NCBI GenBank assembly: GCA_027886185.1 | Contig: WOAB01000040.1 | Location: forward strand, 2,170,001 to 2,234,000 | Origin: Rheum nobile | Lineage: Eukaryota; Streptophyta; Magnoliopsida; Caryophyllales; Polygonaceae | Length of the DNA stretch: 64,000 nucleotides | Direction: 5' to 3' | Shown: piece after piece, positions 34,154 through 47,040 of the stretch | Layout of the letters: the number at the start of each line of letters is the position of its first letter | Position numbering within the stretch: the stretch's first letter is position 1 | Notes under the pieces: generated by a model | The model's database searches: none | What the model saw: the letters and a program-made list of their open reading frames with translations, nothing else | What the model was told of the DNA's origin: nothing | Program-made: the position numbers and the translations under genes

Positions 34154-35453
34154 AATGCTGGTGAAGGTGAAGAGGTTCTCAAGGAAGATTATGACGATTG
34201 TGTGATTGTCATATACTAGGGTTAATATGGTTAACTGTAAACCAAATATCGATCCGTTTCGATCGTTCTCAAGAGACCAACAAGTTTGACAAAATAAAAG
34301 AAGCTTTAAAACAGAATAAATACAAAGAGTTGTTTACGCAGTTCGGACTAAGTCCTACGTCCGCGGAGCCTCAGGAGGGGAGACTCGTCCAATCCACTAA
34401 GCAACAGAAGCCAAAAACAAGTTTTGGTTACAAGTAAGCACTCAAGCGGCAAAGACTAAAAAGACAACAAGAGAAGATGATGCACACAAGCCAGAGATCA
34501 AGAAGGAAGAAGAGAAGTCCCCTGAGAGGACATCGCAATACTTGTCGGAAATCTTTGCACCACTGAGCCACCAGTGTAGCTAGACTCTCTCTATTGCTCT
34601 ATTCCTTTCTATCCTTTATCTTCTCTTAGCCTTAAGCCCAATCAACCTGCATGCTCTGAATCGCCAGGAAAAACCCTCACAGAGAGAGCTCTCAAAGGAA
34701 AAGGGCAAAAGGTGAGGCGCTAGAGTTAAGGGGTAAGTATATATATACTCTGTCTCTTGTCACCAAACACATCGTTTCATCAAGCGGAGGCCAGGAGCAA
34801 TCAGGCACACAAAACGCAACGTTCAAAAAGCTGCAGAGAACGCCAAGCCCAGAGGTCCAACAAGACGGCAAGGCCCATTAAGCAATACAAAGACATAAGA
34901 AGCCCCAAGAGACCATGTGGTTGGTGGAGTCACATTTTAGTCTCACGACTAAGTGACTCAGTGAACCCACATGACTCCAGGGTGGCTCACAACTGGTCAG
35001 GACCATAAATCTCCTAATCACTCCTAGCCTCTACCGCTTTGAGTGCTTACATGTTTAACATTACAATGTTCAAGTTTGATACAATAATTAGGATTTAGGA
35101 TTAGCAAACAAGCTACAAAATATATTGCGCGAGGATAAAAGGTTCGCACACAGAGACCAAACGTTTTGTTCATACTATTTCCCCGGGGGAGAGGTAGGAG
35201 TTAAACAGAAAACTTGATAGATATTATTATAGACTAGGTACTTGGTGTAGTGTATCTTAAAACTTTAGCTGTCTGCTATTGAAATTACACAAAAGAAACG
35301 CCATACCATATGATTAAAGTTGAAGCACTTATTGGCCTGATATATAGCTGTCCGAACCTTAATTTCCTGTACACCAAATATATCATACTATCATCTTAGG
35401 CTTAGCTAGTCTATGTCGGAAACATCACATATATGATATAACCCAAAAGAACT
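34154..35453. other. Spacer, no gene recognised
   Basis: Moderate GC. Short open frames on the plus strand (34198-34437 and 34757-35008) show no recognisable family. Bases around 34141-34200 might be the tail of an old coding stretch (GEGEEVLKEDYDDCVIV) once joined to 32100-32144 before the hAT insertions. Confidence 0.35.
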
Positions 35454-35536
35454 TTAAAAGGATGATTCATGGAAGTGACCAAAAAACAAAGGGCAGATTT
35501 TGAATGAAGCTCCCTCAAATCCATTCGACTTCGGCT

Positions 35537-35936
35537 TCAGGCTGTGCAAGGCATGACCAAGCACCTTGATATGAAACCAAGCTTCTTCTTCTGCTGTACA
35601 GCAAGGAGAAAGAGAGCGATGAGAACTGGGCCCAAGATGAATGTGTAAATGGGCCCGGCCCATTCAAAAGCAATATACCTTGTGGGTTTGGTGGAGGAGC
35701 TCAGGGGGGATTTTGTAGAGATCCTCATCGACGGCTTTGGGGGCGCGGCGATTGAGGGTGGGAGGGACACGTGGCGGCTGGCGAGACCCAGCGACGGCGT
35801 CGTTTTGGAGCTTCTTTAAGTTAGTGGAGGGAGCTGTTGGCACGTCACACACTTTTCCTGCCTGTCTACCTCCTCGTGCCGCCTCCTTCAAATGCGGGGG
35901 ACATCGTTTTTCTCCCCCTCTCCCCTTCATCTTCAA
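35537..35936 (-). CDS. Small basic protein with DEDLYKIPPELL motif, two exons
   Basis: Exon 1 is 35936-35679 (86 codons) and exon 2 is 35593-35537, joined by an 85-bp intron with clean GT and AG, giving 104 residues. The N-terminus is basic and low-complexity. Then comes AVDEDLYKIPPELLHQTHK, and across the splice a basic KKKLGF segment and a Cys-containing end (SRCLVMPCTA). The order acidic-aromatic motif, Lys cluster, Cys tail looks like a conserved short plant protein. I do not recognise the family and assign no function. Reading through the intron gives a hydrophobic stretch (IYTFILGPVLIALFLLAV) that I treat as intronic because of the splice sites. Confidence 0.6.
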
Positions 35937-36891
35937 CCCACACCCAAAAAGTAAATAAAAAATAAAATAAAATTAGTCAGGATCATCAACAGAGTCTCCC
36001 AAACAGAGCCTAACTTAATCCTAGAGATCTGATACTCTCAAACTAGTAGTGGTGGTGAAATTAAATGCTTTGCGTGCAGATTCAACCATCACAATGTCGT
36101 TTTTTATTTATTTTATGAATCAATCTCAATTAACAATCCACTTCACAACATGAATGGTTCGAAGGAAAATCATGTGAGCTTCAGGATTGGGGATTGGGAA
36201 TTGCCGCTTGCAATTAATTAATGATTTAATAACGGAATTCCAAGAAACAAACTTTCTGTTTCTGCGATGCAGAGATGCAGAGCTATCGATGCAAACAATT
36301 GCAATCAGTTATTGCTTCTGCACGAACATTACATGAAGGAATTATAGAGTAATTGATTAAATACTCTGTTAAAGCCTAATTTTGTTTGAAAAAGAAAACA
36401 TTTTTTAGGGTTAGAAAGGGGGGGGGGGGGGGGAAAGGTAGGAACATGTCTCTTTGCTATATGTAGCCTAAAAGGCTAAAATAGTGCAGTTTCAGATTTA
36501 GGGGAATGGCTGTTCTTCTGTTCCCCCTTCTTTCTTTTCCTCCCATCACTTCGATATTCTGACAAGTCGAAGGAACTACACAAGATTTCTTAGGATTTTG
36601 ACGACTCCATGAATAAAAAATGAGAAAATCATATCAATATGCCTGAGTAAATAAGTTGATGAGAACATGGTAATTTTCTGTGAAAATGAATGAATGAAGA
36701 GATGGAATTATTGGAACAGATAGTAACAGGGGACAGCAGGAATTAATACAGGGGTAGCAATTAGAGAAAGACGTGTTCTACTGCACTACTTCAAGTCAGT
36801 TGAGAAAATAAACAATGAAATCAGGAAGAGTTTCCTCGGAGTTTCAAGGTTACTGGTAAAAAAAATTTGACGTGTGAATACGCTGATGCCG

Positions 36892-37319
36892 TCAGAAATT
36901 CCAGCTCAAGAGACTCTTACGAAAAAGACAAATTAAGAAGTAAAGAGAGAGAGAGAGAGGTGTTACAGTGCGGTGCGGAGCAGTGGAGTAGTGGGTGTGG
37001 TGGTGATGGTGATGGTGCTTATCAGGATTATCAACGGCGTAGAGGTCGCCGGAGGAAGTATCGCCGGAGGAGGAACTGAAGCGAGTCAGCCCGGCTTGCT
37101 GAGCTGACTCGAAGTACTGGGTTATGGGCATGTCGTTGACCGAGTCCCAGTTCCCAAACGCCGGTATCTTCCTCAGCTGCCCACTCCTCCTCTTCCCATT
37201 CTTCTGCATTTTTCACACCATTCTTTTTTTCAATTTCACTTTCCATATATATATATATATATCAGAAAAATGAAAATAGAACAAAGAGTAGTAGCAATAA
37301 GGAGTAGACTTACATCCAT
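36892..37319 (-). CDS. NOI-domain (RIN4-like) small protein
   Basis: Exon 1 holds only ATGGAT (37319-37314), followed by a GTAAGT donor. Exon 2 starts at 37203 after TGCAG, for 105 residues in all. The core KIPAFGNWDSVNDMPITQYF followed by ESAQQAGL is the nitrate-induced (NOI) motif of short RIN4-family proteins. In the family, RIN4 itself is a plasma-membrane-associated immune regulator cleaved at this motif; the short relatives are poorly characterised. After DLYAVDNPDK there is an odd run of seven histidines and a Ser/Leu-rich end. The usual basic C-terminus is not seen, so a further exon may exist or the C-terminus may be altered. GA-rich repeats upstream (about 37480) look like leader or promoter sequence. 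Confidence 0.7.
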
Positions 37320-40300
37320 CAGATGCAGGAAATGAAGCAGAACAAAATTAGAACCCAGGAATGAAAAAAGGTGGACAGAAGAAGTAGCAACAAAAGAAGG
37401 ATTTGTTTATATATATGAAAGAGGGTAAGGATTTAAAGAGAGATCTAGCGCAAACCCAGTTGAGATTTGGAGGGATTTAGAGAGAGAGAGAGAGAGGTGT
37501 GTGTAAATGAATGTGTAACGTGTAGTATAAAGAAATGGTGGATCCAATGGAAACAGTAGTGGCTAATAGACTAATAGTACTAGTACAGACTACAGATGAG
37601 AGGGGGGTTTGATTGAGGATTGAAAATGGACGTCTAAGGCTAAACAAATTTATTTATTTTTAATTGCGGTGGGGTCCATTAGGTGGGCTTTGATTGATTA
37701 TAGTCAACGTCGCCCAACACGTTAGTACCAGTAAACATCCTCTTCTTTCAGTAATTAGCAGTAAATTATGACCAAGTATGTTTTTATTACCAGATACGTA
37801 CTCCTAGAAAAGAATTAATACACCCCCATCCAATATTCGTATAACTAATCATGATCGCACTGTAAATTTATAACTAATCATGATCACCCTGTAAAACATC
37901 TATGCTATTCAAAGGCTATCCAAGTCACCCATCTTGTTAAATTGATTTTAAGAGACTTTTTGGAATGCTATTAATCCGACTCATCTAGGTACAATTTTTT
38001 TTACGAGATCTCAACTTTCATAAATTTTAAAGAAATGATTTCCTGTGATTTTTCCAAATATTTACCGTTTCAGATTTTCAGTTACCCGCTGCTGTTTTCA
38101 TTTACAAAAAAGTTTGGAGATGATGAAAAGAACATAAACACCATGGACTTTTGGCTAATTACTCCGTGGTAATTACATAATTTACGTAGTATGTGATTCA
38201 GAAAAATCTCAGGAAGGAAATTCCTAAATTTGTTCTAAATCTCAGAAATCACTACGGAGTACGGAGTATATGGGTTGATTAGTGTGGAAAATCTGAAATT
38301 AGAACCCCAAAGACGGCATTAATTAAGAAGAATTGGTTAAAGAGAAGACAAGAAGAGTGGTGGAGTAGTTTGTGAAGTGGGTTAAATACAAAAGTCAAAA
38401 ACCATGGACTTTAGTGTAAACTGGGTTTTTGGGGAGTGGCTCCAAATAGGTTAAAAAGTTGCTTCCTTTTCTGAAACTCTCATCTTCTTCCCCTTATTTT
38501 CTAGTAGCCTTTATCAAAATACTTATATATGTACAATAGTACCACAAAAAAAGAAACCTCTGTTGCCCTGGTTTGAAAAGGTCCAAAAGGGCAAATTCCC
38601 AATTCATTGCGGGCATTTGTCTACCTAATATTGACTACACACACTCACAATCTGTCAAATTCCCAATTCATTATACGTACACTTCAACTTTTGTATTCAA
38701 ACTTTTCAATCAGAATGCTCCTCCAACAAACGGCAAAGGTGGGTCCCAATTTTTCAGGCGACTTCTCAGTGAATGTTAAAATGAGGGAGTGAGTGAATGT
38801 GAATGAATGGGCTCCTCCTTTTGTTTGGAGCTTGCCACACAAGAGTCGCGTGCACACCATTGTTTCATGCTTCCTCTCTTCTTTGTCTTCCTATACCATA
38901 TGATATGATGGATTTGCTCCTCCTCCATTGACTTTCTTTCCCCCAATGAATTGTATCAAATTGGTGTCTAATTATGTTTCTATATACACATTGAACTCCA
39001 TTTTCTGCCTTAGTTGGCTTTTATCTAATCCAGTTTTTAGTAACCAATTGAAATTTTGGGCCGTATATAATACATCCCAATGTTTTAGAATATTAAAATG
39101 TTATAGATAAGGTTGGTGAACTACTTTTTCTATTATCGATTGACTTTTTAGCTTGTACCCATATGTTGGGCTTCTCGGACTTGTCGCACATGTGCGCCCA
39201 TGTGTGCATGAATCCATATTTATTAGCCCACTAGACTTTAATATGGTCAAAGCAACCACGATCCTGGTCAATTTTTTGGATTGTTTGAGTTTAACTTAGT
39301 GATATGCTATATGCATGTTGCTTGAGTTTGACTATAAAGAGATTTCATCTATTGTTTGAGTTTAACTATAAAGAAATTAAGATGTTAGACTTGTTGTCCA
39401 AGTGACAACTATATTAGCCAGTAGCACTAGTGAGGGGGTGAAGAAATATAAAATTCATCCCATATTGAAAATGAGAGGATATCAAAGCCTAACTAGTACA
39501 TAAGGTTGGTGAACTGCTCATTCTATATCCAAATGATTTTAGACTAGAACCCGATTTGCGTGTACGACCTCCTTTTTATTGGCCCAACATATTTTAAAAC
39601 ACAATACACACATATTAAAGGAGAAGCCTCTTGCATATGTGTTCGTTTCTCATTTATTTGGTGTATGTGTCAGTCTTTAGATAATGTCACATGCATCATC
39701 AATCAAGCTTTTTTTAAAATAATCAAAATGGGGTCTAGCTTTATTTATAGACCTACCATTTTATAGAAATTCATTTTATTAGAATATCTTAACTACATAA
39801 TCTTAATTGTTTAATTTTGTTTTTCAAATTCAGTTCTCACCTCAATAATATAACCATATGTATTAATTTGTTTTGTTCAATTTTAATAATTTAGCCTTAA
39901 TAATCAAATTCGTCTATTTTAGTTATTAAATTCAATCTTATCAGAATTAATCACTAAATTTTAACGTAATATATTTTTATGATACATTTTAAATCTCCAC
40001 CACCACATATATATCATGTTTGAACTTTGATTACATTGGTAAATCACCTATTTACCAAGATGTATAGTTATTGCGTAAAACATAATGTTTTCATATTCTA
40101 AGATCATTAGCGCTTTTTAACTTTCTTTTCATATTATATTTTCACTTGAAGTATAATCCAACCATTTATCAGGTCGATTTCAAGTATAATTAGTTATGTT
40201 GTATAATATTACTTTTTTACAAATCAATTTTACGATTCGATTCAAACATTAGCATGCGATCCACGACGAATTCCGATGTTTCCAATATTGATTGTAATGT

Positions 40301-42599
40301 ACGAATGTTGTTATAGTTCGTATCGGATCATTTGGGTTTGACATTCTAAGTCTTATATATTTGTATGCTCAAGTTCATTATCAATAATTTAAAAGGAAGG
40401 TCATACCCTTTGTAAATCAAACATTATATGCAATATGTCAAGAAAAAAATTCTCATGTATGTTGTAGTGCATACTCGGACACCTGAGTATATTGTAATGT
40501 CAATTTTATGTTTGCATGTGTCTTAAATTGTTATGTCATGTTGATGCAATACAGATTTTGAATAAATGTTAGGGGTTACTAGCTTTTTTTGTTTGTTTTG
40601 TATTTAAACCACCACATAATAGGAGTTGTCATCACTTTTAACAAGGCGTATTATCTTTCTTTGAATCTACATAATTTTACTTACAAGTTGTTGTTATGTT
40701 GCATCGAAATGTAAACATATGGGTGCGACCCATATTACTTACATATGGACCTAAGCCCTAAAATAAATTGTCAGTCTTTGTACATGACTAGACACATGAT
40801 GTTATTATACATACACTTGCTGCATGATCCAATTGACTTATTGTATAGGCGATTACCACCCCTTCTCGAGTCTAAATACCCTAATTCCCAATACAATAAG
40901 ATGTATAAAATCATAAAAATGTCCGCTTGATATTAGATTCCACGTTATGAGATAGTGTACGCACATAACACTAATTGTAACTTAGACTTAACAATCATGC
41001 ATTTGTGTAATTTGAGAAATCTGGGTTTGCTTGCAAAGTTCGCCGAACAAAAAACGTGGGTCGTTACTATACCCATATATTTATTTTGCCTTAAAGTTGT
41101 GTAAGCAACAACATTGCAAATGCTTACTATGCAACCCAATGTTTACACAACTTGTATTGGTATTAACTACAAATTAGTTGCCATTTAGCGTTTAAGATTA
41201 CCATAGAATCTCATTTTGTCTGGTCATAATCAAGTCTCTTTCTTAAACCAAAATTTACATAGAGGCAAGTCACAAATGAGAACATGTGGTATACACTTGT
41301 TAAATTAACCATTATACTTATTGAATTTACACAATGCAATACCTCAACCTAAACGATAGGCAATACAATGAATTACTTTAGGCGTCATTGAAGTAATATA
41401 AACACAAATGGTTACATTACATGATGGGAGAACACACATAAATGCATTGACAAAACTTAGTTGTATATTTATAAATTCGAAAATTCATGAGGATATAACC
41501 GTAATTTGGTGGTTGCTAATCTAACATTTCCCATTTGTACTCTATTTAAACCATCACAAGTTTGGAGTTGTCCTCACAATTCATAATACTATTTCTTTGC
41601 TAATCTTACAACATGTTAGAGAGCTCTTATTTTTTGTTGACTGGTACAACATGGGGAATTTGAAGTCAGTCATCGGGCAAGATGCACTAGTGTCCACCCA
41701 AGCACAAAATGTGTCGCTTTGACTCCAACCAAATAAATTATGGTGAGTTGGACAACTTCTTAAGGGATCAAACAAGATATACTATAAATTTGTTTTTTCT
41801 TTTTCGAAGACAACACCCGCAGCTTCGGAAGTTCTCAGGCCCTCCAAACCACGAGGATATTTGTGTTTTTTGACTATGCTAAATCGTCGCCGCTCTGAAG
41901 ATCTACTCCATCACCAGAGTACCTCGTGTACCCCGTGGCATTGGTCATCAAATACTTCATATGGAAGAGGCATGGTTATTGGACCTCAGTGTTACTTGCA
42001 TCACTTTGTTTTCCATTATGTTATTTGTACTATAATAAAATATTTTAAATGTGTTTCTTAATGTTTTATGTTACATATGGGCCTCCAAGTCCATATGCAA
42101 CCCTTTTTATGCCAAGAAAGCACTTATTTCATTAAACCATTGCTATGAAATGATAATAAAAAATTACATAGTACGACATTAGTATCAAAAAATTAGGCAA
42201 TATAACTTCATACCCTGTCAATTTAGCATGAACAAACACTTCATTTGTTAAAAAACACTTCTATCTTCTTTTTTTCAATCTTGTAACTACATATGACGTT
42301 GACATGGCTTGTGATATCAATGCGCCATACCCAGTACATACGTTTTTTAATGAATCTTAAGGTAATGCGACTCCTAGTCGTCCCTAACCTTGAACCCTAT
42401 TACAATAATAAAGACTTAAAAGATGTGTACCCTAAAAAGACATGCATTTGCGCATTATTTATGAGATTACCATTACTTATTTTCAAATTCATGAGTGTAT
42501 CACAAACATTATATTATAAACACTTTGTGCAAACATTTAAATCCGTAGGCAGTTACAATTTTCTAACTTGAGGGTGCAATATTTTTAACGTTATTGCTA
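37320..42599. other. AT-rich spacer, no gene recognised
   Basis: Long AT-rich stretch with only short open frames. Two phrases, near 40605 (TATTTAAACCACCACATAAT) and 41540 (TATTTAAACCATCACAAG), share about 60 bp of weak similarity including a GGAGTTGTC, and may be remnants of one repeat. No terminal repeats or domains were identified. Confidence 0.45.
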
Positions 42600-43180
42600 C
42601 TTTGAACGATTTCACTACTCTCAAGTCAGTTATTTATTGTTGAATATGAAAATAAATGTACTTGATACAAAAATTTCAGTTTTTTGTTTGATAATGCACC
42701 TGTTGGGCATTTTATGCTAGATGTATTACCTCGAGAGTCACCCTCAAATGGGCATCTATTTAAAGGCCATATGTTCACCAACTTCATATATTCTTTCACT
42801 TGCAAATTAACTTTCCCAAAACATAGAAATGTCTTCTTCTTCATCTGTTTTTGTTCGGTCATGGGAGTATTTTATCGACATCTACAGCCATGGAAAATTG
42901 GTGCCCACAACCTTCCTAGACACCATACTTATGTCGGCGAAAAGCAACAAATGTGGCGTTGGCGTTCGGAACTTATGTCTTATAAGGGCCTTGTACATTT
43001 CTTAAATAAAGATGTCGGAGTTTTTTGTTCATTCTTGTAGTGTTTTTTTAAGATGGGAGTCGGGACCTAAATGGAGCGTGCATGCTAAAGCCTCTCCGAA
43101 ACGACGACGATGTGCGGGCACTCCGAGAACTCTGCCGCACAATCGCCGGCGTAAATGTCTACACACTCTTTAATTACAAG
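42600..43180 (+). other. Possible MULE N-terminal remnant, weakly supported
   Basis: A TATTTAAAG box (about 42757) lies upstream of an ATG at 42830, which opens a 59-codon frame starting MSSSSSVFVRSWEYF. About 200 bp on, another frame contains LRNDDDVRALRELC, which resembles the segment after the N-terminal domain of some plant Mutator-like transposases. The link is tentative. Confidence 0.25.
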
Positions 43181-44084
43181 TAGAAAGTTCTCTTTTATTT
43201 TAGTGTGTTGTTAGACTTTTATCAAAACTATAGTTCAAGGTTTCTTTCATGCGTTTTATTATGATAGCAATGTTTTTTTTTTGTTCAGTAAAGTGGTTGC
43301 ATGAAACTTCATTAGGTATGGATGGTCACATTTGTGGTTTATATTGACACTCTCAAACGCTTATTATTAATATTTTGGTGATTCTCAAACATTAAGTAAA
43401 TAAATTAGTTAAGACTTATGGGTCATCCCCGAGAGAATAAAAAAATCAATTGGATTTGTATCTTAAAATATCAAACCCTTAGACATAACTATTGAATCTT
43501 GTAAACTAATGTATTGCGTCATCTTCTTCCGCTATTATCGTTTATGGAAAACATATAGATGGGATAAGCAGCCTCACTCAACTTTCTATCAAGCATACTT
43601 GTCAATCAACCTCACCAAAAAACAAATAAATTGACATACATGTATGCTAAAAGAGTAAACACACTGAAACAGGGATTTGAGGCTTATATACTAACACACA
43701 ACGAATAACATATATATAGATAGCAAAAACAAATACACACACATAGACACATCAAAACGGAGTCTTTGAGGCCTACATAATAACAAACACACACAAATTG
43801 CCTCATCCGAGTATTACAAAATAAGAAAATGGTCCAGCTAGTGACAATCACCTTCACCGGTTTCAAACTGCAGTTTATGGACCCATATTACGGTGCAAAA
43901 TATGACCTACATGCTCCTTAAAAGCACCAACAATTCTTCCTCTAATGCTACATCGACTACAAATCATGCCCCTCCGACAATACATACCTCATTAGCTACA
44001 ATTCCTATTAAAACACAAGCATACCAAAAAACATAAACGAGGGATTTCATCATACCTAAGGTCCATCTACTGCAACATTTTTGG

Positions 44085-44404
44085 TTGATTGTCCAAATGT
44101 CAATTTATGGACCGTGCATCGGGAAAAAAAGGTATAAGTTCCTTAATACTTCAGGCAATTTGTTCCCAAATGACCCCTTCTGCCACATTGACTACAAACC
44201 ATGCCCCTGCCATGTTACACACCTGCACTGGGTATCATATTCTTTCTAGGCCTAACCGGCCCAAGCTTAACAATAGGAGGAAGACACATGATTTGTGCAA
44301 TTTTTGGTGGAACTTTCCAGTCTAAAATATTTGGAACAGGATATAGTACTTCCTCGTAACATTCCTTCCACGCTTCCGTCGTGTATACAAGGGCGACATA
44401 CATT
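44085..44404 (-). pseudogene. MULE transposase C-terminus with zinc knuckle
   Basis: The minus-strand frame reads YTTEAWKECYEEVLYPVPNI, LPPIVKLGPVRPRKNMIPS and then, in a shifted frame, GRGMVCSQCGRRGHLGTNC, a CX2CX4HX4C knuckle. Tyr-Trp-Tyr-Pro followed by GRPKK-like residues and a knuckle is the usual tail of plant MULE transposases. The frameshift shows it is dead. A second, more decayed knuckle copy lies at about 43985-43900. Confidence 0.65.
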
Positions 44405-46573
44405 ACCGAATCTAATTTAATTAAAGCTGAAAAATAGAAGATAATAAATGTCCATGAAATGATAGAATAAATCCTTCAAAGATCAGCTTGTAGAAGAATT
44501 TCTCAAATGGACGAAGCGGCGCGTCCAAAAGGCAACGCACGAACCATGCACCAGACTGCACGGTCCGAGCCAAGTTTGTGCACATGCTCCAGTGGATGGT
44601 GCATGGTCGATGTATAACTTCATGCACTTTTCCTGGCAGTCATAAATCAGAGTTTTTGATAATCTTCCTAATGGAATTTTGACTCGATGTAAACTAGAGA
44701 GTTCTAGATATTTGTGTAAGCTTTCCAAGGCTTCTTGAATGATCTTGAGATAAATTTTGTAGCCAAAGTTATGACCATTTTACTGAACATTGTCCAGGTT
44801 TCGACGAGATCTTCAAATTATTGAAACTTCTTTGACTTGATCCTTTTTCTTGGCTATCTCGGTCTTCTTCCTAAGAGGTTTTCAAGTTGTTCCTCATCAT
44901 TCTTCCTCACTTGTATTTAAATCTTCCTCGATTTGACGTGTGAGTAGTCATCGCAGAGCATGGGGTGAAAACTTTGACACCGTGGAACCCAACCGCCTGT
45001 AGGTTATCTTAAATTGGGAAAAAATCTTCTTCTATGGAAAGCTTGATGTTAGTTTGCCAAATTCCAGTGTCGGGCTTGGTGGAGTGTGGTCGGCGATCTA
45101 CTTAGGGGTGCATGGCGTCATGGGGGCAACATCGGTCTCGATGCGGCGGGCATTGCGTTGATTTTCCTCGTCCTCCAACTTCTTAGTCCTATATTGATTC
45201 CGAGCAACATGATCCCCCAATATCTCCTTATTAGATAAGGAAAGAAATGCATACTTCTTTCCCCTAAACAAAAAAGAGCATTGATTCCGGTAACTATGGT
45301 ATGTGACTTCATTTTTTATAAGCCAAGGGTTGCCTAAGAGTACTTGGGTGACATCCATAGGCACTACATCACATAGGACACTAGGTTAAAGAGGACTCAT
45401 GTGAAAAGTTACTAAGAATTACCTACTTACTTATCTCCGCAAAGGTTGTATCGATTGGGGTGTGGCGTGGTCTCTAGATTGAAGTGTTTTACCACCTTTT
45501 TGTTGATCAGATTGTGCATACTTCTACCATCAATAAAGAATTTGAGACTTGCGACAAATACCTTGCATCTTGTGTGAAACGTGGTGCAGTAACATTGCGC
45601 ACCTTAAGACTAGCGTTTGTGGGGTTTATGGCCTCGAACATGCGCGTCAAGGCCTCTCGTTCATTGTTAAGGCTCACCATCGCGTTTTATTCATAAGAAG
45701 AGGCATCTTCTTCATGGATACTCATCGTCTTCAGTATGAAAAATCTCGCCTCTCAACCCGGGGGCTCTATTACCAATCTATACGTTAAGAGTTGCTCCAA
45801 CGTTGATTTTAGGTCCCGTCTTTAAGGCAAAATTGAAAATCGCATAAACAATTATGTAATTGCAACGAGAGGCAAGCAAAAAAGCAAGAGAAGAAGAACA
45901 CTTCTTACTTTCTTAGGGTTCCTTTGGTAGGCAAGAGCCTAAGGAATCAAGATATACTTTTCCTCCAAAAACTGATTTTTCCATTAATCAAACGATGGAG
46001 CGTTTAAATAGAACAAGAAAATAACGAAACTTGTGAAGAAAGCTAAACTAACAAGACGGCCCTGATGATCCAAAATAAACATTATATCTAATTTTATTAA
46101 GGCTGGAAAATATAAGATAATAAATGACCATAAAATGATAGAATAAATCCATAAAAAATAAGCTTGCAGAAGAATTTCTCGAACGAAGAAAACAACGCGT
46201 CCAGAAGGCAACGCACAGAATGTGCACCAGACCGCATGGTCCAAGCCAAGTCCGCGCACATGCTCCAGTGGATGGTTCACGGTCCATGTACAACTTCGTG
46301 CACTTTTCATGGCATTTATAAATTGGCGTTTTTGATCATCTTTTTGACGGAATTTTGACTCAATGTAAACTAGAGAGTTGTAAATCTTTGAGTAAGATTT
46401 CTAACACTTCTTGAATGAGCTTGAGATAAATTTTGTATCCAAATTTATGTCCATTTTACCGAACATTGTCCAGGTTTCGACGAGATCTTCAAATTTCGAA
46501 ACTTCTTTGGCTTGATCCTCTTTCTTGGCGGCTTGGTCTTCTTCCTAAGATGTTTTCAAGTTGTTACTCATCA
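44405..46573 (-). mobile_element. Internally deleted Ty3/gypsy element, minus strand
   Basis: About 490 bp at 44405-44904 is repeated in the same orientation at 46085-46573. Both run from an ATCTAATTT phrase to GTTxCTCATCA, and are read as LTR parts starting TGATGAG on the minus strand. Below the higher-coordinate copy lie a TATTTAAA box (about 46000) and a primer-site-like TGGTAATAGAGCC (about 45775-45760), resembling the tRNA-iMet type TGGTATCAGAGC. Only gag/protease scraps remain between. Confidence 0.6.
45098..45700 (-). pseudogene. Ty3/gypsy protease-region fragment
   Basis: Minus-strand stretches read FIDGRSMHNLINKKVV followed by HFNLETTPHPNRYNL (about 45535-45425), the degenerate retropepsin region. 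Then comes MDVTQVLLGNPWLI followed by YHSYRNQCSFLF (about 45364-45290), which normally follows it. Expected Asp-Ser/Thr-Gly catalytic spacing is altered (IDGRS). Reverse transcriptase and integrase are missing. Confidence 0.6.
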
Positions 46574-47035
46574 GGCCCTCCTTTCCATAAACCACCTTGC
46601 CATTGTTTCTCTCACTGAGTCAAACATCGCAATCACTGGCCATCTACGGGTGACCTTTAGAACCCAATTCATACACTCACAATTATTCATCGTCTGAATA
46701 TCGTCATGATTTGCAAAAAAGTGGGACCACGCCCATTTCTTAAATGTTACATCTTTCAATTACTTCCCACCCTTAGGTGACACAGTGTGCAAATATTCAA
46801 AATTACGCCTAAACTCTCGTTTGGTGTATGCACAAGATGCCTTGAAAAACATTTCACCCACCAAGGAACAATTGAACTTTGACTTAAAATTCATGTAAAA
46901 ATGGCACCTACAATGGCCATGTATGGCCAATACATAGTTCATTCCCAGCCCGTTGGTGATGCTTCCATTGCAATCAGACACAAATACAATATGTATGGCG
47001 TCTTCAATTACTTGCGGAAGGCTACGGAATAAGCA
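46571..47035 (-). pseudogene. MULE transposase catalytic-core tail
   Basis: The frame from about 47035 reads LPQVIEDAIHIVFVSDCNGS, then HGHCRCHFYMNFKSKF, FFKASCAYTKREF, then after a stop WAWSHFF and MNNCECMNWVLKVTRRWPVI. These match the SDR...G(L/I), H-x3-CxxH-like and NN..E.fN...  stretches around the last acidic residue of MULE DDE transposases. The AH of the usual HC/RHC motif is partly kept. Stops and the truncation at the gypsy junction make it non-functional. Confidence 0.65.
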
Positions 47036-47040
47036 CTACT

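Larger units (their letters stand above)
43870..47040 (-). mobile_element. MULE (Mutator-like) remnant with a nested Ty3/gypsy
   Basis: Minus-strand transposase pieces occur in the right order: catalytic-core tail at 47035-46571, then C-terminal region at 44404-44085. A gypsy remnant lies between them. Neither TIRs nor a 9-bp duplication were found. A zinc-knuckle-bearing segment at the 3' end is duplicated (about 43872-43985 and 44093-44225). Confidence 0.65.
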
